Shown one piece after another: positions 16,120 to 23,738 of a stretch of 33,345 bases of DNA. This stretch comes from Nitrosomonas sp. (GTDB lineage Bacteria > Pseudomonadota > Gammaproteobacteria > Burkholderiales > Nitrosomonadaceae), in the NCBI GenBank assembly GCA_021774075.1, contig JAJFJK010000048.1, positions 1 to 33,345 on the forward strand. The letters run 5' to 3'. Below the pieces are notes generated by a model. The model saw nothing but the letters and a program-made list of their open reading frames with translations. It had not been told where the DNA came from and ran no database searches. How positions within the stretch are numbered: the stretch's first letter is position 1; every line of letters begins with the position of its first letter. Position numbers and translations under genes: made by a program.

Positions 16120-16347
16120 ATGCAAAAGATTGTTATCAAACACTTAACGGGCTCCAAAGCCAATCAAGCAGAAAATTTTGAAGTACCCATAGATGCAATT
16201 TCCTTTGGATGAGACTCAAGTAACCAAGTTGCCTATGATCCTGAAAAAGATGATTTGGTTAGTCGAACACACTTCGTTGCGAGAAACGAAGCGGTTAAAA
16301 CGGGCGGGCTGGTTCATGTCGCTTATCCGGCATCGGTTTTCACTGCG
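16120..16347 (+). pseudogene. FHA-domain gene relic with in-frame stop
   Basis: From ATG 16120 (AAGGA ribosome-binding site) the frame reads MQKIVIKHLTGSKANQAENF, then EVPIDAISFG, a stop TGA at 16210, then DSSNQVAYDPEKDDLVSRTH. The order FG-x-D-S...DDLVSRTH is the forkhead-associated core, where x is normally Arg and CGA-to-TGA would make this stop. After SRTHF the similarity ends and the sequence runs into a short hairpin and family-2 fragment D. FHA domains bind phosphothreonine. The relic stands directly before the DUF4062 gene and may once have belonged to the same unit. Confidence 0.6.
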
Positions 16348-16349
16348 AA

Positions 16350-16423
16350 CCTGCAAGACCTGCCATGCCAGTAACGCTGAAAAGCTAACTGAACCCGTAA
16401 ATATCAAATTGAAAGAGTACTAG
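16350..16423 (+). repeat. Family-2 structured repeat, right-half fragment (D)
   Basis: CCTGCAAGACCTGCCATGCC, GTAACGCTGAAAAGCTAAC and TGAACCCGTAAATATCAAAT match the right half of copy C in the same orientation; the left half is absent. It ends AGAGTACTAG, 4 bases before the ATG of the DUF4062 gene, so it forms that gene's leader. Confidence 0.75.
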
Positions 16424-16427
16424 CATC

Positions 16428-18064
16428 ATGACAACGTCCCGCCCTGAAATCTTTATTAGTGCAACTACCAGCGATCTGGGGAGTTGCCGTCAGCTGATCA
16501 AGGAAGCGTTACTCACGCTGAAATATGCGCCCGTTGAGCAAACCAACTTCCCGCCGGATGCCGGGCGGGTGCATGAGAAATTGCGCAAGCAAATTGCTTC
16601 CTGCCATGCCGTGATTCACGTGGTAGGTGAAGTCTATGGCATGGAACCGTTACAGTGCCCAGCCAATGAGCCGCGTCGTAGTTTTACCCAAATGGAATAC
16701 GATATTGCGCGAGAGCTGGGCAAACCGGTTTATGTGTTTGTCTGTGGTGAAGGGTTTCCTTACGATGAACACGAACTGGAAGATGATGAACGCCAGGCAT
16801 TGCAACAAGCGTATCGCAATCAGTTGCTGGCCACGGATCATGAGTACACGTTGGTTTCTTCGCGTGAAGAACTGGAGCGCCGCATCCTTGCGCTGCAGCT
16901 ACAGATTGAACAACTTAAAAAACAATTGCGCCGCTTCAGTGCCCGGCTTAAATACGGTCTGGCAGCAGGGGTATTGCTATTGGGCAGCGGCATGATCTGG
17001 CTTGGCCAGCAAAGTAGCGAAATTCATCAACAAACCATTGATAATAACAAGCAGACTAACCAGTTAGGGCGTGAATTAACCAGCGCATTGGCGATAACCT
17101 CACGCAACTGCAGTCGCAACTGGCCGCACTCCAGCTTACCGATGCGCAAATTTTTAAACGTGCGATGGCAAGCACCGCCGAGCAAGCAGGTATCTCCGCA
17201 GGTGAACTGGAATCAATCATCTATTTGTTTGTGACAGCGGTACGGTCGAACCCCGGCGCGGACTTCATGGACCGCGCTTTGGTCGATTTTGCTGAACAGA
17301 ACTTTGATGCAGCCGCAGAAAATGCCGGGTATGCCGCCGATAAAGCGCATGAAAGACGTGTCGCCGCAGAAGAACTCGCAGCACGCGCAGTGGATGAAGC
17401 CAGCGCCGCCAAAGCACAGGAACGTGAAGCACGCAGCCTGCAAGGGCAATCATTTTATGCGAAAAAACATTACCCACAAGCGGTGCACGCATTTGAACAG
17501 GCATTGGCGATTACCGCACAATCTGAATACCCGCAAAACTGGGCTGATCTTCAAATTAAACTGGGTCGGGCATTGAATGACTTGGCTGTTATCTCCACTG
17601 GTGATGACATTGCGCTACACCGCCAACAGGCAATCGCCACCTATCGTGCTGCACTGGAAGTGTATACCCGCGAAGCGTTGCCGCAGGATTGGGCGACGAC
17701 GCAGAACAATCTGGCGAATGCCCTGGGAAATCAGGCCATGGCAGTGGAGGGTGAAGAACGGGCACAGTTGCTGGGGGAGGCGGTAGTTGCCTATCGAGCT
17801 GCACTGGAAGTGTATACCCGCGAAGCGTTGCCGCAGAATTGGGCGGTGACGCAGTACAATCTGGCTGATGCTTTGCGTGACCAAGCGGAGGCTGAAGAAG
17901 GTAGCGAGCATATCCAGTTATTGACCATGGCTTTAGCTGCCAAAAAAGCCGCGTTGGAAATTATCACGACTGAATTTTATCCTGAATACCATATAAAAGG
18001 CGTTGCTTGGATCAATGAAGTTGAGTCCAAGATCGAACAACTGGAAAATCCTATCTCGGAATAA
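16428..18064 (+). pseudogene. DUF4062-TM-TPR protein, split by a -1 frameshift
   Basis: Frame 1 (from ATG 16428) gives a DUF4062 domain (residues ~5-110: PEIFISATTSDLGSCRQLIK, VIHVVGEVYGMEP, RRSFTQMEYDIARELGKPVY), predicted TIR-like with a Glu in the QMEYDIA helix. A coiled coil and one membrane helix follow (~175-192, LAAGVLLLGSGMIWLG). Near 17090 the frame breaks; restoring one G (TTGGGCGAT) joins SAL-GDNLTQLQSQLAALQLTD to the second frame, which carries an Ala-rich helix and TPR repeats (FYAKKHYPQAVHAFEQALAI) to 18064. The joined protein is about 545 residues. Two repeat units share the 39-bp coding sequence starting GCTGCACTGGAAGTGTATAC (17648, 17798). It may be a real pseudogene or an assembly indel. 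Confidence 0.75.
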
Positions 18065-18080
18065 TTGCGTGCCACATGTA

Positions 18081-18108
18081 CCCGGTGATTGGCCGGGATG
18101 TTTGTTTG
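18081..18108. terminator. Possible terminator between convergent genes
   Basis: CCCGG (18081) and CCGGG (18093) form a 5-bp GC stem with a 7-base loop, followed by the T-rich TGTTTGTTTGT. It lies between the rightward DUF4062-TPR gene and the leftward SLOG-like gene. The stem is short, so the call is weak. Confidence 0.35.
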
Positions 18109-20163
18109 TCACCCCAGTTCTGATTCTTTCACTTCATAGATTTCCAGCCAGTCAGCGGTTTCTTTAGTAGTGATAGCCGCGATCTCGTTCAAGTTAGTGG
18201 CAACTTGACTGGAGGTCAATATTGCGTTCGATTCCATTTTTTTTTGCTTAAAATCTAGAGCAGCATACATCGTCTTTGAACGTTGCGCTGAGATGTCAAA
18301 CTCTGCATGGTTGCGAATTGCGAAAGCTGTTGTGGCAAGAATAGGCAAGATCGCGGCACCGAGGGACAGAACATATGAAAAGAAAACTGAAATGGTATCA
18401 GGCGCAATTCTAAATACTATAAATGATCCAGTGAATATGAACTTCAGGGTAACGATTACCACAGTGGCTTTAAATAGCCAGAAACTGACTTTACTTAGTT
18501 CTTTTCCCAGGACATGCATGGTTATTGCATTATCTTTATGGTAGTTGATTTGTCCATTGAGCCAAGTATCTATCACAAACGTATTGACCTTGCTGATATA
18601 TAGTGGATCCAGGTGGCATGTATTAAAACCAGCCCAACGATTGATGGTCTCAGTGTAGATATATAACCAGCTACGCTCGATAGTGCTGTGTCCGATCATG
18701 TTACGGTCATGAAATTCCAGAGTATTGTGAGAATTTGCTATGGAATAAGGCCTGCCCACTAATGACAGATAGCATGTGGTTCTCAGAAATTCGGCTAGGA
18801 AGCGATATTCCAGCCAGCGCTCATGGTATTTATTCTTAATATTATCTCGCCAGTAAAGCCTATAAATTGCGAACAGCAGAGCAAGTTCGAATAGTACTAA
18901 TACTAGTATAAGCACAGTTGCATGATCTTTTTTAAAGGCCAGTGCGCACGCTGCAATGATTAAAGCAGCCGCACCCAGCAAGTAAATTAGCACGTAAGTA
19001 CTGCGATGGATGTGTGAATAGTAGTTGGCTAGCCGATCGGCACGCAGATAAGCAGCAAAATACCGATTCAGACTTGGCATGGGTTGTTTAGCACTAAAGT
19101 TTTTTTTCTTTTCTGTTGTTGCAGCTTGCGTTTCTATTTCTGGAAAGTAAAGCGAAGATGCGGCTTCTTTTTTTTGGGGTGTTGCAATCATATTTTTTAA
19201 GGTAGTAAATACCTTGGCCAGTTCGCTTTCGTATTCTTTTTTTAGTTCAATTGGTCCCGCATTATCAAAATCAACATTGTTTGTTTCTGGCGTAAACTCA
19301 AGATTCTCACCACCTTTATAACGGATAAAACGAGCTAATATTTTTTGTTTGGGTGTTTCGCCTTGATCTGTTTTAGAGTGATCAAGAATATCTGAAAACA
19401 TTAATATGCGTCGTAATTCTAGGCGTAACGCATGTGGTGTGAATATCTCAGTACGATTATTCCAATTTCGATCGGTATAATGAAACCTGCGCGTAGTATC
19501 AAGTGTAGATATATGAATTACAGGAATGCCTTTTTTTCTGGCGGCATTAACTGCCGCTGCTGTGCCTTGGTTTTTACTATTGTCACCATTGTAAATCGCG
19601 ATCAAGAGGTCACTATGCGCAACCAATACTCGGCTGCAGTCGTTATAAGCCTGGGTACGTTGACCTGGGTCGCCATCCAGTTCAATAATCTGGGCTATTT
19701 GACTGTCATTTCCTACACGATTCAGGATGTCGTTAAACTCGGCTTTTGATTCAGCATTAAAGTCATTTTCATATTCTTTTTTCAAGAAAGGTAAGATATA
19801 AGCTAGTTCATAGTCACAACAGACTTCTTGTTCCCTGCCGGATGGAAATAGTTCGGGTTTAATGCAAAGCCTGTCAGCACCTTCAGCCAGTGAAGAAATG
19901 ATACGAATAATTGGTTTGGTTTCGGTATTCCCGGTATAAAGAGTGGCAACGATTTCTTCATCTTCTGATATTAATTGCTTTATCACGTCATCAATTGCTT
20001 GATAGGTTGCACAGATACTTTTGCTTAATTGTTTCAGTTGCGCCACAGGGAGCAATCTATGTCCGGTTATGCCAATTCGTAATGTCAAGGGGGGTAGAGG
20101 GTTGTCCACCATCTCATGATAAATTGATGGATCGTACATGTTTGGTGAGTTATTTTTTTTCAT
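18109..20163 (-). CDS. SLOG-like nucleotide-binding domain with SLATT-like membrane segments
   Basis: About 684 residues. The ATG at 20163 (MKKNNSPNMY) was chosen because GGAGG lies 8-9 bases upstream and the longer frame adds no conserved sequence. Residues ~27-270 look like a SLOG/Rossmann-like ligand-binding domain: LTLRIGITGHRLL, IISSLAEGADRL, and SDLLIAIYNGDNSKNQGTAA. Two adjacent membrane helices follow (~390-430), then WLEYRFLAEFLRTTCYLSL, reminiscent of SLATT proteins, and a second helix pair (~557-617). SLOG domains bind nucleotide-derived signals and SLATT proteins are proposed pore-forming effectors; both roles are inferred. It overlaps the RCK-RyR gene by 14 bases. Confidence 0.65.
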   Translation of the reverse strand: MKKNNSPNMYDPSIYHEMVDNPLPPLTLRIGITGHRLLPVAQLKQLSKSICATYQAIDDVIKQLISEDEEIVATLYTGNTETKPIIRIISSLAEGADRLCIKPELFPSGREQEVCCDYELAYILPFLKKEYENDFNAESKAEFNDILNRVGNDSQIAQIIELDGDPGQRTQAYNDCSRVLVAHSDLLIAIYNGDNSKNQGTAAAVNAARKKGIPVIHISTLDTTRRFHYTDRNWNNRTEIFTPHALRLELRRILMFSDILDHSKTDQGETPKQKILARFIRYKGGENLEFTPETNNVDFDNAGPIELKKEYESELAKVFTTLKNMIATPQKKEAASSLYFPEIETQAATTEKKKNFSAKQPMPSLNRYFAAYLRADRLANYYSHIHRSTYVLIYLLGAAALIIAACALAFKKDHATVLILVLVLFELALLFAIYRLYWRDNIKNKYHERWLEYRFLAEFLRTTCYLSLVGRPYSIANSHNTLEFHDRNMIGHSTIERSWLYIYTETINRWAGFNTCHLDPLYISKVNTFVIDTWLNGQINYHKDNAITMHVLGKELSKVSFWLFKATVVIVTLKFIFTGSFIVFRIAPDTISVFFSYVLSLGAAILPILATTAFAIRNHAEFDISAQRSKTMYAALDFKQKKMESNAILTSSQVATNLNEIAAITTKETADWLEIYEVKESELG

Positions 20164-21895
20164 GAGTTTTTGCCTCCGATTCAATCCATTGTAGCAATTT
20201 TGGTATATTATGCACTGAATCAAGATCTTTCTGGCGTTCACTTTCTGGTAGTTGTTCCCATGCGATTAAACTGGGTGATTTGCGTGCTTCAATATCTTTG
20301 GAGCCTTGCGTATATTGCCAGCCGTCCAATAGTTTTTCTGCCATCCAACGTTCATGCTCCATACGCGCAAGGTGTTCAAGCATATTTTTGTCGTTGATAG
20401 CCTGTTCAAGTTGTTGAACCGTGCAATGCCGTTTACCGGTTATGACGCGGCATTTTATTTGTAAGTGATCGGCCTGGTTGCGATTGGCGTCTTTCAATGT
20501 TTCGGGTAATTTTGCCCAGTCGACTAACGATTTATTGTTGGCGAACGAATCTCCCGCTGCTTTTTGTGATGCAGCATAATGATTGTGGATGGTAATGGCC
20601 AGTTGATCTTGTGTGGCATTGAAAATGTTGTCAAAATCAAGAATTGCGCTGGTTGGATAAACAAACTTAAATTGCGTGTGCACTGTAAAAACAGCCTCGA
20701 TACGCTTTGCCAGCACACCATCTGAGAACTGGCTCACGATGATCGGGCAATCCATCTTCAGCCGTTCCAGTGCTTTAGACCAAATCAGTGTTGATCCGGT
20801 ATTGGTGGCACACACATAAATCATGTTTGGCTTGAAGCGGTTGATCAGTTGTTGTGTTGTTTGTGTATTCAAAAAACTCAACTCAATGTCTTGCGCCTGG
20901 ATTCGAATGATCTCTGACAAAACTGGCCAGTGCTTGTTAAATGCTGCAAGCTGTTCAACCGCTTGCGGCCCTGCCAGGGTGATACTGATTGGGCAAGACG
21001 TGCCGTAATGTCCCAGCTTGGCTAATCGTAAAATCAAGTTTTCCACAAATTCATTGTTGCCTAACAACAAAATTCTGATTTCGCCAATCGCTGCAATCTC
21101 GGTAATTAATACACTGTCCGGCCCATGTTGAGTCAATAACCAACGTGCCGCCATTTGGCGCATATTGATCACACGCGCTGAAAAATTGGCATAATCTTTT
21201 GAGAAAACGGCGTCATCATAAAGTACGGCTGCCAGTTCATGACTTTGCACATGCGCGATGCTTTTTAACAGCGGCGTACCTGGATTATCCAGCTTCAGTT
21301 GATAAATCTGGACAATGATTTCGGTATTGAAGGCATCATCTTCCGTGAACGCCAGCAGGTATTTGGCCTGCACAATATTCACTTGAATCAGATTACTCAT
21401 GTCCCTGGGGTTACCAGTTAATACAGTGATGCCATGATTAGCGGCCCAACCCAGGTGGGTATTGAAGGGATCGGGTTCTATCACCACCGTGGGCATGCCA
21501 TTGGCCGCCAGCGCCTGGACGACAGACCGGCCATGCTCACCCAGGCCGCAGACTACGGTATGGTTTTGCAATCTGCGCACACGTTGCAATAGCAAGCGGT
21601 TGTGCAGCATCAGCATAATGGTTCTGAATGCAGCATAACTCAACAGCAATGGCGCCAGCCAACGCGCGACATCCAACTGCCAGGGAATATCCCCGGTAGG
21701 CGTAAAACTAAAGGTAAACAAACCCAACGCCATATACAGCAGATCAGACCACGAAACGTTTTGCTCCTGGCCCGCAAAATAATCCGCATAGCCAACAGAC
21801 CCCAGCCCAATTGTCAGCAATACACTGATACCAATGCCCCACCATTCACGGTGGGAAAAAATAGATAAGGTGGTGTGTTGGGGTGTTGTTAACAT
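20150..21895 (-). CDS. Two-TM RCK (TrkA-N)-RyR-domain protein
   Basis: A 581-residue protein. Two N-terminal membrane helices (~18-38 and ~77-97) flank LLYMALGLFTFSFTPTGDIP, which lacks a K+-channel TxGYG filter. Residues ~108-240 form a TrkA-N/RCK Rossmann domain (HTVVCGLGEHGRSVVQAL, GxGxxG), and a second Rossmann-like segment begins near IRILLLGNNEF. The C-terminus (~500-575) is a RyR domain: LEHLARMEHERWMAEKLLDG, SPSLIAWEQLPESERQKD. Prokaryotic RyR domains have been proposed, in comparative genomics of nucleotide-centred conflict systems, to bind nucleotide ligands. It is the first gene of a leftward pair with the SLOG-like gene (14-base overlap). Confidence 0.78.
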   Translation of the reverse strand: MLTTPQHTTLSIFSHREWWGIGISVLLTIGLGSVGYADYFAGQEQNVSWSDLLYMALGLFTFSFTPTGDIPWQLDVARWLAPLLLSYAAFRTIMLMLHNRLLLQRVRRLQNHTVVCGLGEHGRSVVQALAANGMPTVVIEPDPFNTHLGWAANHGITVLTGNPRDMSNLIQVNIVQAKYLLAFTEDDAFNTEIIVQIYQLKLDNPGTPLLKSIAHVQSHELAAVLYDDAVFSKDYANFSARVINMRQMAARWLLTQHGPDSVLITEIAAIGEIRILLLGNNEFVENLILRLAKLGHYGTSCPISITLAGPQAVEQLAAFNKHWPVLSEIIRIQAQDIELSFLNTQTTQQLINRFKPNMIYVCATNTGSTLIWSKALERLKMDCPIIVSQFSDGVLAKRIEAVFTVHTQFKFVYPTSAILDFDNIFNATQDQLAITIHNHYAASQKAAGDSFANNKSLVDWAKLPETLKDANRNQADHLQIKCRVITGKRHCTVQQLEQAINDKNMLEHLARMEHERWMAEKLLDGWQYTQGSKDIEARKSPSLIAWEQLPESERQKDLDSVHNIPKLLQWIESEAKTHEKK

Positions 21896-21951
21896 GGGTT
21901 CCGTGTGAAATTGGGTTATTGTTACTGACGTTGTTGTAAGTCCTTAATCAC

Positions 21952-22080
21952 TCAGGCATCGCGTGCTGCCAGGATATTGCGCCGCTGCATAGCCAACGTG
22001 ATATTCAGCGCTTTGGTCAAATAAGCCGTGTCATCTGAGATTTCACTCAGCTCCGAATAGCTAATGATTAAATTCCGCTG
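21952..22080 (-). pseudogene. Unidentified 3' gene fragment
   Basis: On the minus strand an open frame of about 42 codons ends at 21952 and reads LIISYSELSEISDDTAYLTK, then ALNITLAMQRRNILAARDA. An upstream in-frame stop and no start codon mark it as the tail of a lost gene. It has the composition of a real protein C-terminus but I do not recognise the family. It lies 56 bases upstream of the RCK-RyR gene in the same direction, so it may once have been the preceding gene. Confidence 0.4.
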
Positions 22081-22361
22081 TCAACTTTTTGGTTCCGGCT
22101 CGTCCGGTTTAGGAATTATGGTTATTTTTATGCTTACGGGGATGATATTAATATACTGTTAAGTTAATTGCACTTATGTTGATAATAATGGCAATTTTCA
22201 GCGTAAGAGAAATTTTCAATGTAAATGAGTGAGTAATGCCACAGTGTTCGTTGGAAAATGCTTGCTAAATCAAATAATGGATAGTACGGTTCACGTCAAT
22301 AAAAATGACGCGTTATAAGCGTTTCTCAATAAAAATATTTCAAATATCATCATAAGCTTGT
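22081..22361. other. Divergent intergenic region between the two island operons
   Basis: About 280 AT-rich bases without a gene. It presumably carries the promoter of the rightward SIR2-TIR operon. A consensus TTGACA occurs on the minus strand near 22079-22084, upstream of the leftward pair, but no good -10 is paired with it. No clear Shine-Dalgarno site precedes the ATG at 22362. Confidence 0.4.
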
Positions 22362-23738
22362 ATGCGTGATAAAAATACTGAGCGGTTTTGGCAACAGTTA
22401 CTTTCTTTCATTGAAGATGGCCGGGTTATTCCAATAGTTGGCCCGGAATTATTGCTGATGGAAATTAACGGTGAGATGACACAGCTTTATTCTTATCTTG
22501 CTGAGCAATTGGCCAAAAGACTGCATATCAGTATTGAGCCTGAAGATACGTTGAACACTGTTGCCTGTCGATATCTTGCCGAAGGTGGTCAACGCGAAGA
22601 CATTTATCCTGAGCTTAAACGTGCCATGCCAATGTTGTCGGAAATCAGGCTTCCAGAAGCTTTGTTCAGATTGGCTGAGATCAAGCCACTGAATTTATTT
22701 GTGACCACAAGTTTTGACCCCTTGCTTGCTCATATACTTAATCAGGTTCGTTATGGCGGCAAAGAGAATACGCAGGTCATCGAGTTTTCGCCGGGTTCCA
22801 ATCACGATTTGCCGGTCGCGGCAGAAAAGTTAGATCGGGCCACAGTATTTCATTTATTTGGGAAACTGACGGCCGTGCCGGAATATGCGATCACTGATGA
22901 AGATGTGTTGGAGTTTATACATACTTTGCAGTCCCGGGCATCCCGGCCAGAGCGATTATTTGATGCCTTGATCAAGCAAAGCCTTATTATCGTGGGCTGT
23001 TCGTTTTCTGATTGGTTGAGCCGCTTTTTTGTGCGTATCGGTAAGAAGGAGCGATTAATTGTATCCGGTGGTAAAACAGATTTTTTGGTTAGCGATCAAT
23101 TGCAAAATGAAAATAATCTAACTGAATTCCTGCGAAATTACAGTCAAAGAACAAAAGTATTTCCAATGACTTCAATTGCGTTTGTCAATGAATTGCACAG
23201 ACGCTGGATGGCGTTGCATCCGCCAACTACGCAAATGACCAGCAAGGTACATATAGCAGATAGTGGCGCTGACAAAATGCAGGCCGGAGCAGTTTTTTTG
23301 AGTTATGCATCAGAAGATCAATCCGCTGCCAAGTTAATTCGGGATGCGCTTGAACTGACGGGAATAGATGTCTGGTTTGATAAACATTCCGGTACTTTGC
23401 GTGCTGGGGAAGATTTTGAGGCTAAGATTAAGCATAACATTGATCAATGCTCACTCTTTATTCCTATTATTTCTCAGAATACGTTGACACCGGAAAGGCG
23501 TTTTTTTCGTGTCGAATGGAATTATGCGCAAGAGGTGGCCAAACTTTTTCCTGACAATAAGCGTTTTGTCATGCCCGTTGCTATTGATGATACATCACCT
23601 GATGCACCCGCTTTACCTAAGAAATTTCGTCAACTCCACTGGGAAATATTAGAATCGGGTCAGATTCATGTGGCATTCTTAAACGAAATCAAACAGCTTT
23701 ATCGTGACCATCAGAGAGCACTTGGTAGATCTGTATGA
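22362..23738 (+). CDS. SIR2-like (degenerate) - TIR domain protein
   Basis: A 458-residue protein. Residues ~18-220 are SIR2-like: VIPIVGPELL in place of the GAG-S loop, LFVTTSFDPLL, VFHLFGKL and LIIVGCSFSDWLSRFFVR. The usual catalytic Asn of TTNYD is Ser-117 and the His of KLHG is Phe-166, so NAD hydrolysis by this half is doubtful. Residues ~309-440 are a TIR domain: AVFLSYASEDQSAAKLIRDA, IDVWFDK, and RVEWNYAQ, whose Glu (~385) fits the catalytic Glu of NADase TIRs. I infer the SIR2-like half is a regulatory or recruitment module and TIR the effector. Its stop overlaps the next start by 4 bases, so it is coupled to the nSTAND-CHASE2 gene. Confidence 0.82.
   Translation: MRDKNTERFWQQLLSFIEDGRVIPIVGPELLLMEINGEMTQLYSYLAEQLAKRLHISIEPEDTLNTVACRYLAEGGQREDIYPELKRAMPMLSEIRLPEALFRLAEIKPLNLFVTTSFDPLLAHILNQVRYGGKENTQVIEFSPGSNHDLPVAAEKLDRATVFHLFGKLTAVPEYAITDEDVLEFIHTLQSRASRPERLFDALIKQSLIIVGCSFSDWLSRFFVRIGKKERLIVSGGKTDFLVSDQLQNENNLTEFLRNYSQRTKVFPMTSIAFVNELHRRWMALHPPTTQMTSKVHIADSGADKMQAGAVFLSYASEDQSAAKLIRDALELTGIDVWFDKHSGTLRAGEDFEAKIKHNIDQCSLFIPIISQNTLTPERRFFRVEWNYAQEVAKLFPDNKRFVMPVAIDDTSPDAPALPKKFRQLHWEILESGQIHVAFLNEIKQLYRDHQRALGRSV

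Noticed and set aside
17640-17850. CRISPR-like direct repeats
   Set aside because: The ~39-bp repeats at 17648 and 17798 are in frame within TPR coding sequence and only two copies occur.
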